IMG/VR virus record: IMGVR_UViG_3300017719_000121
Location: 1 to 28,958 of that record
Origin: a virus
Strand: one strand, 5' to 3'
Length of the DNA stretch: 28,958 nt
Position 1 is the first letter of the stretch, and every line of letters begins with the position of its first letter. Both the position numbers and the translations under genes were made by a program. Below, one piece after another: positions 1 to 10,000 of the stretch. The notes under the pieces were generated by a model. That model did not search any database. It worked only from the letters and a program-made list of their open reading frames with translations, and was not told where the DNA came from.

Positions 1-216
1 AGCTTTGATCTTATAAAAAGAGTTAGTATATGTGAAGAGCATTACTACGAAATGACTATATCAACTTGGGATTATAAATTATCTGTAGATGGAACATATG
101 TACATATACCTAAGAATTGTCCTGATGAGTATAGGCGATATCAACTCTACCCATACTTTGGTGGAGATGAACCCGCACCACATGAAATAACTATTAAAAT
201 TAAAAAAGATGTGTGA
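1..216 (+). CDS. C-terminal fragment of an unidentified protein (5' end outside window)
   Basis: Frame 1 is open from the first base to a TGA at 214-216, giving 71 residues with no start needed inside the window; an internal ATG at 52 is possible but nothing marks it as the start. The fragment is rich in Tyr, alternating polar and hydrophobic residues, and ends YPYFGGDEPAPHEITIKIKK, which looks like the last strands of a beta-sandwich domain. I do not recognise the family. It is the only gene on the plus strand and converges on the late block, so it belongs to a separate transcription unit. A terminator follows 40 bases after the stop. Coding status is supported by the uninterrupted frame and good amino-acid composition; function is unknown. 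Confidence 0.6.
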   Translation, partial: SFDLIKRVSICEEHYYEMTISTWDYKLSVDGTYVHIPKNCPDEYRRYQLYPYFGGDEPAPHEITIKIKKDV

Positions 217-247
217 ACTATGTGAAGGCCTTTGTCAAGGCTGCTAA
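209..247 (+). CDS. Possible 12-residue cysteine-rich micro-ORF
   Basis: An ATG at 209 overlaps the TGA of the preceding gene (ATGTGTGA) and opens a 12-codon frame reading MCELCEGLCQGC, then TAA at 245-247. Four of twelve residues are Cys in a C-x2-C-x3-C-x2-C pattern. The overlapping stop/start would allow translational coupling. It could be chance: it is extremely short and a small hairpin (228-232 with 237-241) lies within it. Listed as speculative. Confidence 0.2.
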   Translation: MCELCEGLCQGC

Positions 248-252
248 ATAAC

Positions 253-282
253 AAAAGGGAGGCCGAAAGACCTCCCTTTTTT
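253..282. terminator. Bidirectional intrinsic terminator between convergent units
   Basis: A 6-bp GC-rich stem (GGGAGG at 257-262 pairing with CCTCCC at 271-276) can extend around a GAAA tetraloop closed by C264-G269. Six Ts follow on the plus strand (277-282). On the minus strand the four As at 253-256 give a T run. It sits between the plus-strand gene ending at 216 and the last late gene ending at 325, so it can stop both. Confidence 0.88.
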
Positions 283-324
283 GGTTACAGGAACGTTGGG
301 TATGGTGCCCATTTTTAGTGTTCC

Positions 325-588
325 TTATTTTTTTTCTTTATTTTTATTACAAAAACTTCTTGCAGCTCCAACACTTCCAAATCCCCACTTTTTTAAAGCT
401 CTAGCTTTTCTAGTCGGTTCTCCATTAGGTTTTTTCATAGGTCCTTTCATACCTGCAAATCTACAAGCAAAAGAAACTCTACGCTTTCCAGTACCACTAG
501 TCTGTCTCTTGCCTAAAGTTTTACCTGTTTCTTTTTTATGTTTAGCCCGCATTTTACGGTTTGACTTTTCATAGCTAGCATCATCCAT
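325..588 (-). CDS. Small very basic phage protein (DUF6321-like)
   Basis: 87 residues, strongly Lys/Arg-rich. The core, GKRRVSFACRFAGMKGPMKK followed by a PTRKARALKKWGF segment, resembles from memory a family of small basic proteins common in marine phages (DUF6321 type). Function is not known; nucleic-acid binding is a guess from charge. The start ATG at 588 shares its A with the TAA of the upstream 51-residue gene (TAATG), so translation is probably coupled. It is the last gene of the minus-strand unit, and the bidirectional terminator lies 43 bases beyond its stop. An overlapping plus-strand frame of similar length is hydrophobic antisense and was not preferred. Confidence 0.72.
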   Translation of the reverse strand: MDDASYEKSNRKMRAKHKKETGKTLGKRQTSGTGKRRVSFACRFAGMKGPMKKPNGEPTRKARALKKWGFGSVGAARSFCNKNKEKK

Positions 589-743
589 TACTTTTTCTTT
601 TTACCTATTTTAACACAGTTATTAACCATTTTTACTTTACCGCTTTTATCTTTCTTGCCGCTTGGAGATGGTTTCTTACCATCAGCTTTATAACCTTTCC
701 AACATTTTTCAGCACTTCTTTTTTTACCTCTGCTTGTTGCCAT
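588..743 (-). CDS. 51-residue basic protein with CWKGYK / KPSPSG motif
   Basis: ATG at 743, TAA at 588-590; 51 residues, about one third Lys. It contains CWKGYKADGKKPSPSGKK and then VNNCVKIG. The same arrangement (CW-GY-K, then PSPSG, then NNC-K) is one I recall from small conserved proteins of uncultured marine phages, which supports it as a real gene despite its size. It overlaps the end of the upstream 92-residue gene by 20 bases and its stop overlaps the next start by one base. The two Cys residues (14 and 43) could form a disulfide or metal site, but function is unknown. Confidence 0.65.
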   Translation of the reverse strand: MATSRGKKRSAEKCWKGYKADGKKPSPSGKKDKSGKVKMVNNCVKIGKKKK

Positions 744-1002
744 GATGTATTTCTTTATCTATTTGTTTTATATCTGCTTCTAACTCTTTAACTTTTAATT
801 CTAGAGCTAGTATATGACCCTCTGTCCATTGCCTTTTGAGATCATATTCTAATCGTTTAACTTCTGCAGGCGGCAACTTCTTCGCCTCTTCTATATCTGA
901 TTCTAAGGTATAGTACATTCCCATTATTGTCGATGTAAAAACAACTATACTTATAATTGTTTTTAAATCTAATTTGAACTCAGTGTTTTCACCTATCTTC
1001 AT
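724..1002 (-). CDS. Small membrane-anchored coiled-coil protein (possible lysis accessory)
   Basis: 92 residues. A short N-terminal polar stretch is followed by one hydrophobic helix at about residues 14-34 (TIISIVVFTSTIMGMYYTL). A charged heptad-like coiled coil at about 36-85 follows, with a hydrophilic His/Lys tail. The topology suggests a single-pass inner-membrane protein. In a late phage operon this could be a holin, spanin-like or lysis regulator, but no family was recognised and no lysin is next to it. Its ATG overlaps the stop of the 3305-residue gene (ATGA), indicating translational coupling, and it overlaps the following gene by 20 bases. Confidence 0.7.
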   Translation of the reverse strand: MKIGENTEFKLDLKTIISIVVFTSTIMGMYYTLESDIEEAKKLPPAEVKRLEYDLKRQWTEGHILALELKVKELEADIKQIDKEIHHGNKQR

Positions 1003-4000
1003 TCTTCCATTAATTCTAAAAGTTTTTTAACTCTATCAGCTTCGCTAGATAGCTCTCTGATTTGTTTCTTAGTTAACCCTAGGCTATCTAATTTAGCTAC
1101 TTGTTCAATTTTAGTTAATTTAAAATACTTTTTGTTTTTTAATTTAAAATTTAATTTATCTATAGATTCGTCTTCTTTAATTTTATATTTAGGATCTTCT
1201 TCTAGTTTAACTATCAACTCTACTCTTTCTCTTTCACTTTTTAAAGAAGCTATTTTACCAGGCGAAACACCTAACTGTTTAAGCTTTTTATCTTGTGCGC
1301 TTTTATCCATATCATACAAAACAGGATGCTCATCTTTAAATAACTTATTCGCAGCTTTTGTTTTTATTTTGTTTTGCTCTTTGTCAAACACATCTATATC
1401 TTCTTTAGACTTCAATAAATCTTTATAAGAATAAGATCTTCCTTCTTCTTCTTTATATTTAGTTGGCTTAGTGTATGGTTCTAATTGCCACTTTGGCCAT
1501 CCTAAAAGCATAGCAATTCTTTGCCAATTTTGATTGTCAGAATCTACAGCTCCTTGAACGTTTCTTAGTTTTTGAACTAATCTGTCTAACGGGATGTTTG
1601 TAGTCGCGGCAACAACTTTAGCCATAGCTCCATATGCAGGGTTGTTTATATCGAAAGGGTCATTTGCTTCAGGACTATCCTTGTTGTAATCCCACTCCAT
1701 TAATCCTCCTCTAAACTTACTTACTTTTATATCTATAGGTGGAGCAAAATCTAACATTTTCCAAGCAGCATCTCCATACTCAGGTCGTTTTCTATTAGAT
1801 CTATCGTATATGTCTATAGCAAGATTCTTAACTGTAGAAACTATAGTTCCACCAATACCTAATCCTCTTAAAACATTGTCTACCATAGAATTCGCAGCAG
1901 TTAAACTTTTTTCTTCTAATGCACCTTCTTCGTCATCATCGCTAAACGCTAAACCAAATAAAGCACTTTGCAATGTAGTAAATATAATATTTTGTATTGC
2001 TCCGTAATATACTATTTTAGATATATTTTCTTTCCAATCACCTCTTCCATTAGCTAAATCTAATGCTGATTTTTTCATTATTCTAGAGTACTGACTAGGG
2101 GTATTAGCAAATGCAAGTAACACTTTACCTAGAGTACTAGCTTGTTGTGAAGATATTTTACTAGGGTCTGATGATTGCTGAGAAGTTTCAGCTGTTGCTT
2201 TAAAATCTTCAAAAGCTTTTTTGCTAGCTTCTTTATCACTTAAACCTTGTTTTTTATAAGTGTCAAGTCTGTTTCTATAAAATGTAGCTCCACCAGAAGC
2301 TATTGCAAAACTATCAGCAAACTGAGTTAACACAAACCCTTTACTCAATAAAGTACTTATAACACCTTTAGCTTTGTTTTTACTAGTTTTAGCTGCTTCA
2401 GATATTTCTGAGTCACTTACATTTATTTTTAAACCATTACGTCTATCTACTAAATAATCAGAGTTCATTAAAAACATGAAGTCTTTCCAAAACTGTGGTT
2501 GATTAGCAAATGCTTTACCTGCTTTCAATGGATTGTTGTCACTCCAGTTCATGAAGTTTATAGAAGATATAGTTTGTAATATAGCAGATCTAGTATTTAA
2601 GAACATTACAGTACCTACAGAATTATTTATATAATCTAAAACTCTAGATTCTAGTTTACCCATGGTACTACTTCTATTAGTACCTGTTTTCATTCTGTAT
2701 ATAGAATTTTCTAAAGCTTCTCTAAAGCTAGCTCCATAAGCAGCTTCTATTTTATTTAAGTTTTTATTAGAAAACGCTTGATCTATATTTTCATTCCATT
2801 CTTTTAAATACCTAGACCTAGTATTACTTCTTAAACCTTCTCTAAAGTCTGTAGTGATAGTACCGGCTAACCAGTCTTTACCTGGGTAGTAGTATCCATC
2901 AGATTTAGTTAACGCAACTATTTGCTGAGCAAATGTCCCTAACTCAGGATTTTCAGCAACAAAATCCCTCATGTTTTTTAAATCTCTTTTAGACAACCCA
3001 TCTACTTCTATACCTTGACTCTCCCAAGCTGTGACTCTTACGATGTCTTCAAAAGTAAAACCATCAAAAGCAACTTTCTTTAGGTTTTTAGGTATTCCTT
3101 CTAAGCTGTTTTTTAAGGCTTTAAAATCTGCTGTTAAAGTATTTTGAGCTATAGTAGCATCGTTAACACCTCTATTATAAGGTTTTATTAAAGTGTCTTG
3201 CATCCATTGCCACTGAGCATTTCCTTCTGATCCTTTACCTAAGAACGAATAAAGTAAACCTCCAAAGTCTTCTGCCGAAGCTGGTATTAAACTAAATCTC
3301 TTAACATTTCTACCTGCTGCTTTAGCCTTAACATCAGAATACTCTTTGAATGATTCTATACCTGTCTTTTCGTATATAATGTCATTCATTTTTTGATCTA
3401 CCGTTTCGCTAAACTTAATCTTAGCTTGTTGAGTTTTTGACTTAACATCTATAACACTCATTACCTTATCAACAGCATCGATGTTCCCTAAGTGATCGTC
3501 TGTAAAATAAAAATCATTATATCCTTCTGCCGCTTTATCAACCATCCAACCTGACTTAGCTAGTGGTGAGCTATCACCTAAGCCTGTTATATTTTCTAAA
3601 GGTATATCTAAACCTACTTCATCTAAAAACATTTTAATAGACTGAGCCGACTCTTGAGATCTAGCTGTTAAAACGAATACATCTTTTGTTCCTCTTACTT
3701 CTTGAATTTTCTTAGCAATATCTAATAATGGACCTGGCTTTCCATCAACAACTTTATTAAACTCTGAAAAATCCCATACAGCTCCTTCAGCTAACATAGC
3801 ATCTCCGTCTTTAGCAAACTGCTCAGCAGTTAACTTACCTTTAGTACCATCAGGCATTGTATATAATACATTGCTATTTGTTCTAGCTAACGTATCGTCA
3901 AAGTCAAACACTCTAATCTTTTTAACTGGAGCATTAGGATCACGAGCAATAGCTAACGCTTTGTCTAATAGCTCTGCCTCAATAACAGATATACCTGAAT

Positions 4001-7000
4001 TTTGATCTGATTCAGAAAACTTTACTTCACTACTGTTTATTAAGCTAGAGTCAAAGTTTTGAGTTCCTTTATCATTAAAAGTTTCACTATAGTTGACAGT
4101 GTTATTACCAACTACAGAACCATCTTTTTTAGTAAGTTCCATTATAGCTAAAACTTCATCATACCTAGTTTGAAATGGATCGTCTCCTATTCTATGCTTC
4201 ATACCCATAGAAGCTTGTTTTCCTTCAGCTCTTAGTATAGAATCTACTCCGTCAGGTAATATTATAGTGTGAAAATTATCTAACTCAGTATTGAAGTCAC
4301 TTTTGCTTTTAGCAGATGGATCTAGTAAATACTTATAAGTCAACAATGCCATATATTTAGCTGGTGTCATATGTTCTAATACATATTTATCATTTGGAGC
4401 TAAATTCAAAGACTGTTGCAAGTCAGTTCTATTTAAGGTAGGATAACCTATTAGCGAAGCTGAGGATTTAAGCGCGCCTTGCATACTTCCTGAGTCTACT
4501 GAGACCATCCATCTGGCTTCCGTAGGTGTTAATGTTATTAAATCTTTTGTTTTATTTTCAAATTCTTCTTGAGTAATCTTTTTAGCATCAAGATCTTTTT
4601 GTAATTTATTTAACTTGTTAAGATTTTGCGCTAAATCGTTTATAGTTTCTTTATATATTTTTTTATTTAATTCTCCTTCTTTAGCAATTTCATTAATAAA
4701 TTCTAATTCAGCTTTTTTATCTCCATTTAAACTTTCCCATTTCTCACTAAAATACCAGTTCTTTTTAAATACTCTACTATCCATGTTGCCTTTAGAACTT
4801 ACGTTTCCAAAATCACCTTTAGATGGCCCAACCAGCAACTTGCCATTAGCATCTTTAGCATTTATTACGTTGTTGTATAGGTCTTCTACATTTCTAAACA
4901 ATCCTGTTCTAGCAACTTTAGCATCACCAGAAACGTCTGAATCAACTAGTTTTAAACTTTTTGGAGTGCCAGTAACCTCTAAGCCAGCTAGTCCGTCTGG
5001 TCCTTGTAAACCAGGAGCAAATAATCTTATAAACTTTTCTCTACCTATTTTTATAGCTAATTTAAGAGCCATAGCTCTACCTTGATTAATACTAGTTATA
5101 CTTTTCTTATCATAATCAACACTGTTAATACCTAAAGCTAATTCTATGGCTTTATAATCAGTCTGATTTATAACTTTGTCTATTAAGGAATCCGCTATTA
5201 TATTACTTAGTTCAATCTCATTTGACCTCTTAGATTCAGCTTTCACTTGGCTTTGAAAGGTAGGTTTTAATGGTCCAGAAAAATCAGTAGCAATACGCTT
5301 CATTTCTTTATTTGTAATGTCTTCAAAGAATAGCTCAGCAGGATAAAAGTAATTTTCCATAGCGTCTCTTATAGCCGACGTTTTACCATCTTTATTTAAG
5401 AAATCTATATTAGCCAGGTTTTGTGACACCATAGATCTAAAGGTATCAGTTTTCATACCGTCTATTAACGCTTGTTTACTCTTAATATCTTTACCAGCTA
5501 AAGTCTCGCTAAACTTAATAGTATCTTGAGATCTTGATTCACCCGCTGTTTGATCTAAAACGTCTTGTAGGTTAGTTAAAACATTATCTATATACATGGT
5601 AGAAACTTCTTGTTCTGTCATACCTGTCCTTTTAGATATTTCGTTTAAGAAGTCAGGATCATTTTTAAGTTTGAATATCTCTGTCTTAGCTAATTCTTTT
5701 GCAATAGGTTGTATTAAAGACTTTTGTCTAGCTATAAGTGTAGTGTATCCACCTCTTGTAAAATATTTTTTAAAGTCATTAGGATCAGGTTTTTGAACTT
5801 CAAATATTTGCTTCCTATAATTAGTTGTTTTACCATCAGCATCTACTTTCTTTATATCTTCTCTACCTATTTCAGTTAGTTTAAATATATTAGACCAAGC
5901 TTTACTTTTAGCTTTTTGCTTTATAATATCAATAGGCATAGCTCCTATTATTTGATCCATGTTAGTTACAATAAAGTCTGTATATTTTTTAGTAGCAAAA
6001 CCTAAAGCACTTTTACTTATAGGTCCCATTTCTTCTTTAATAACTTTAGTTATTTCTTTTTCTATAGAAGATTGTATCTCTGTGTTAACCGTGTCTTGAT
6101 TAAAACCTTTTGTTATAGCAACTCTTTTTAGCTTGTCTGTTACTATTTTTCTTATTCCATCAAAAAGTTCAGGTGTCACAATAGACAAGTCCTCAAAGCT
6201 CTCTAATTGACGAGTACCTGGAGTTTCTTTATTGTCCATGTCTTCATCAAACCTACCTGCTTTAACGTCTTCTATTTGCCTAGCAGTTTCACTGTCAATA
6301 GACAAATCACCCGCAACCAAGTCATTTGGTAAATAACCTGTTATCTTCTTGTTTAACAATAAGTTTATATAAGCTTGAATAGAATCAACATTACCTTTAC
6401 CTTTTTGATAATTCTTAACAATGCCTGGTATACCTGAATTACCTGTAGCTACATCTGAAACAACATCATTAGCAACTTCATCTGACCAACCATCCCAATC
6501 AGAAGGTTTTAAAAATTGATTACCTAACCTATATCCTTTTCTTAATCTAGATGCAACTTCGTTTTTCCATAATTGACCTATTTCAAACCCTTTTTCTTTT
6601 GTAGTTAAATCACTTTCAAATATCTTACTAGTGTTTTCATATAAAGTAGGATTTTTTTCTGATAGTTTAATTTCAGAAGCAGCTATACTTTTCTCATCAG
6701 GTACAATAGATATTACTTTGCCTTTAACTTCAATGTCTGAGTTAGGTATAAACTTTTTAACAATAGCTTCCTTTTGTTCAGTTGTATATTCACTTGAGGG
6801 AAGTATTCTTTTTTCGATTATCTCCTTAACTCTTTGACTTTCTAAGTTTTTAAAACTTTTTTCTAAACCTTTAATACTAGGAGCTGTTAAAGATCCACTT
6901 TTTAATGCTTTACTTAGACCAACAAAGTATTGTAGTATTTCAGTTTCGCCGCTAAATTCTATTTGAAAACCACCAGCTTGTTTTAGCCCAGCGTTAAACG

Positions 7001-10000
7001 TTCTTCCTAATATAGCTATAGTATTATCCATTTTTTCTAGATCAATACTTGCTCCACCTTCTTCAATAAATTGAGACACTACTTCATCATAATCAATGTT
7101 ACCCTCCGAATCAAATATGTTAGCATTGTCTAACTGCATTTTACGCAGTACAGAACTTTGGCCAGTGTATTGTAGGTAATTAACTAATTGTTTACCCATC
7201 TGATTAAAAGCAGCAGGATTTAATTTAATTAAATTAGCTGATATGCCGTGAGTGATCTCATGTATACCGGTTTCTGTTCTTTTATTTTTCTTCATGTTCT
7301 CAATAGATATTATATCCGCATCTATTGGCTTCATTTTTAAACCATTTACATTACCTTTATTAATCTTTGAAATAGCTTTAGCCTTATCAGAGATCATTTT
7401 TTTTAACTCTTTCTCTGATTTCCTTTTAGCTTTTGAATCTTCTTGGTTATCAATATTTTCTTCCCTAAATCTATCAATCATAGCGTCGTACTGTACCTCG
7501 ATATAATTAACAGCTTCTTCATTAGTTTCAAAAACTTGATGATTTAAACCTAGTTCGCTCGCTATTTTTGCGTCTCTTCTAGTGTTGACCTCAATCTTTT
7601 CATCTAGCATTATATCGCTAGCGGCAGAGTTTATTTCAGCTTTAGTTGGTTTGTAACCTCTAGGTTTGTCTTTTATAATAGCATCTATCGCTGCAGCTTT
7701 TATTCTTCTATGATTTTTTTTCGTTTCACTAAAAGGTAAAGCTCTAACAGCCGCTCCAGTTAAAGCGGCCCAAGGATCTCCAAAAGTATCCGTGTTGGTG
7801 AAATCAGCTTTAGCTTGCATTATTTCCTTGTAGTCGTTCTCTAAAGCTTCTATAGCGGAGTTTTTATTTTCATCAGACATTTCTTTGTCATTCATGATAT
7901 CTATAGCTTCTTGCCTTATGTCCGCAGCATTACTTAAACTTTTAACATACTCTCTTACTACCGTAGGATCACTTATGCCTTTTTTCTTAATGTTTACTTC
8001 AGCTTGGTTTTCTGCATCAATTCTTTTAGTATTTTCTATTTGCTGCAGGTTCTGTAACTGTTCAATCTTTTTAAGATCAGCCGCTCTTTGCTCTGAGTTT
8101 AAATATTTCTTTTTCTTTTTTCTAGGTAAATTATTATACTTAGATTGTATATTTGATATTTGACGACTATACTCATTGTATTTTTTAGTAGCTTCTCTTA
8201 TAATACCAGTTTCTTTGTTTCCAGTAAAATCTTTCAAACCAAAAGCATATACAGAAGACATACCTGACATACCAGATCCCCAGGCTCCGGCAGTAAATAA
8301 AGTTTCAGTCATGTTTTCTAAAAAAGGTCTACCATCCACTAGGTTTTGTAAACCAGTAGTAAGACCTTCAGCTCCCATTTCAATAGCTGTCTCAGGTAAA
8401 ATATCTTTTGTCAAAGCGTTTTTCAACCAAGCTCTTTTTCCCATTTCTTCAGCTTCTTCTATAACTGCTTTTTTACTTAAATCAAAACCTTTAACTCTAT
8501 TAACTTGATCTCCTAAAGTTTTAGCTGTAGAAACATAAGCTAAACCTCCTTCTACTATTCCATATATAGCACCTTTCAGCAAAACTTCTGCATCTGAATA
8601 TAAATCTTTACCAGCAACAAACTCTTCGTAGTTCATGCCACTAACTTTACCACCAAAAGAATTTAAACCTATCATAGTGGAACTAGATACTCTACCTAAT
8701 GTATTTAAAGACTTACCAGTCATACCCATGCCTTTTCCAACTGCTCCACTAAGACCACCAGTCGCTATCATAGACAATATTATAGGTGCTTGTTGTGCTA
8801 CTGATTGTAAAGAATAACTAGCAAGCGATGACCAACTATCTATTTCACCAAAAGCTACATCTTCTTTAAAATTAAGAGATTGTTCATTTTTTAAAGAATT
8901 CCAAGAATTCATTAGTCCATCAACAAAGTCACCTGAAGGTTCAAAACCCATGTTTTTTACCATATGGTAAGTTGGATTTATTGTTTGAAATAATTTATAA
9001 CTCCCATAACCAACGTTAATAAGAAGATCTGCTGTCGCAATACCTAGTTGATTAACGAACTTGTGGCCATCATTATAGTTCCTTCTAATCATAGCCCAGT
9101 TTTCATCTTCCTTTTCAGACTTTAACTCAGCATCCATAAATAAGTCATAAGACTTTTCAAATGTGTTTCTCGTCTGTTCTAAGGTGTTTCTTTCCACCAT
9201 AGCGTTTTCATACAACGACACAGGTAAAAGTCTTCCATCTTTAGTTTCGTAAGCTGGAGTAACTCTTGGATCTACATCATATTTAATTAAAGGATTGTTT
9301 ATAAATTCATTTAACTCCTCTAAGTTATTTAAGCCTACCTCTAGTGTTTGGTTAAGCTTTTGTTGGCTATATTCTAAAACAGCCAACGATCTAGCTGCTC
9401 TTTTATCAGCTTTTGAACCTATTAAATCTTTTATTGAAGTCACTAGAGCAGTGGTTAAACTAGTACCTTCAACTCCTTTTTCTCCTCCTTCAATCCAGTC
9501 CTCCCATTTAGCGCTTTTTGTAGCATTCAAGTAGTTTGTTTCAGCATTTTGCCTAGCTCTATTCTCTACTTCAGTTGAATATTTATAATAACTACCAGCT
9601 TTAAATTTTAATGATTCAGGATTAAAATCCTTAACACCCATTTCTTGAGCTTCAGCTACTAACTGATTGTAAGCTTCTTCTAATTGTGCTTCACCATTTT
9701 GAGTAGTAAATAACTGCCCACCAAAACTAGTTAACTCAAAGCTTAAATCAAGATTATTATAAACATCTTTCGCATCTCGTTTATCTTTTTGAGTTAGTCC
9801 AAATATACCACCTTCTATTTTACCTCCATTTTTTATAAAAATATCTTCTTGTTCTTTCGATTTAAACGTGGGTGCATCTTTAAACAATGCAGCAACTTCA
9901 GACTCTTGACTAGAAGTAGATAGCTTTATTAAAGCTATATCATCTTCTGTTATATAGTTTTTTAAGTATTTTAAAAAATCGTTTTGAGCAGCTTTAGGTG

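Noticed and set aside
228-241. Small hairpin GCCTT-TGTC-AAGGC as a terminator
   Set aside because: Not followed by a T run and short; the stronger terminator is at 253-282.
281-574. 97-residue plus-strand frame with hydrophobic start
   Set aside because: Antisense to the basic 87-residue gene; it starts within the terminator T run and shows no family signal.
3880-3920. DFDDT as an RNA-polymerase catalytic loop
   Set aside because: Followed by VLTAR and DDHLG at HAD spacing; it fits HAD motif I, and no DxDGD-type polymerase motif was noticed in the protein.
4615-5085. 156-residue plus-strand frame
   Set aside because: Lies fully antisense inside the giant gene; Ser/Leu/Phe-rich composition is the usual shadow of a Lys/Glu-rich coding strand.
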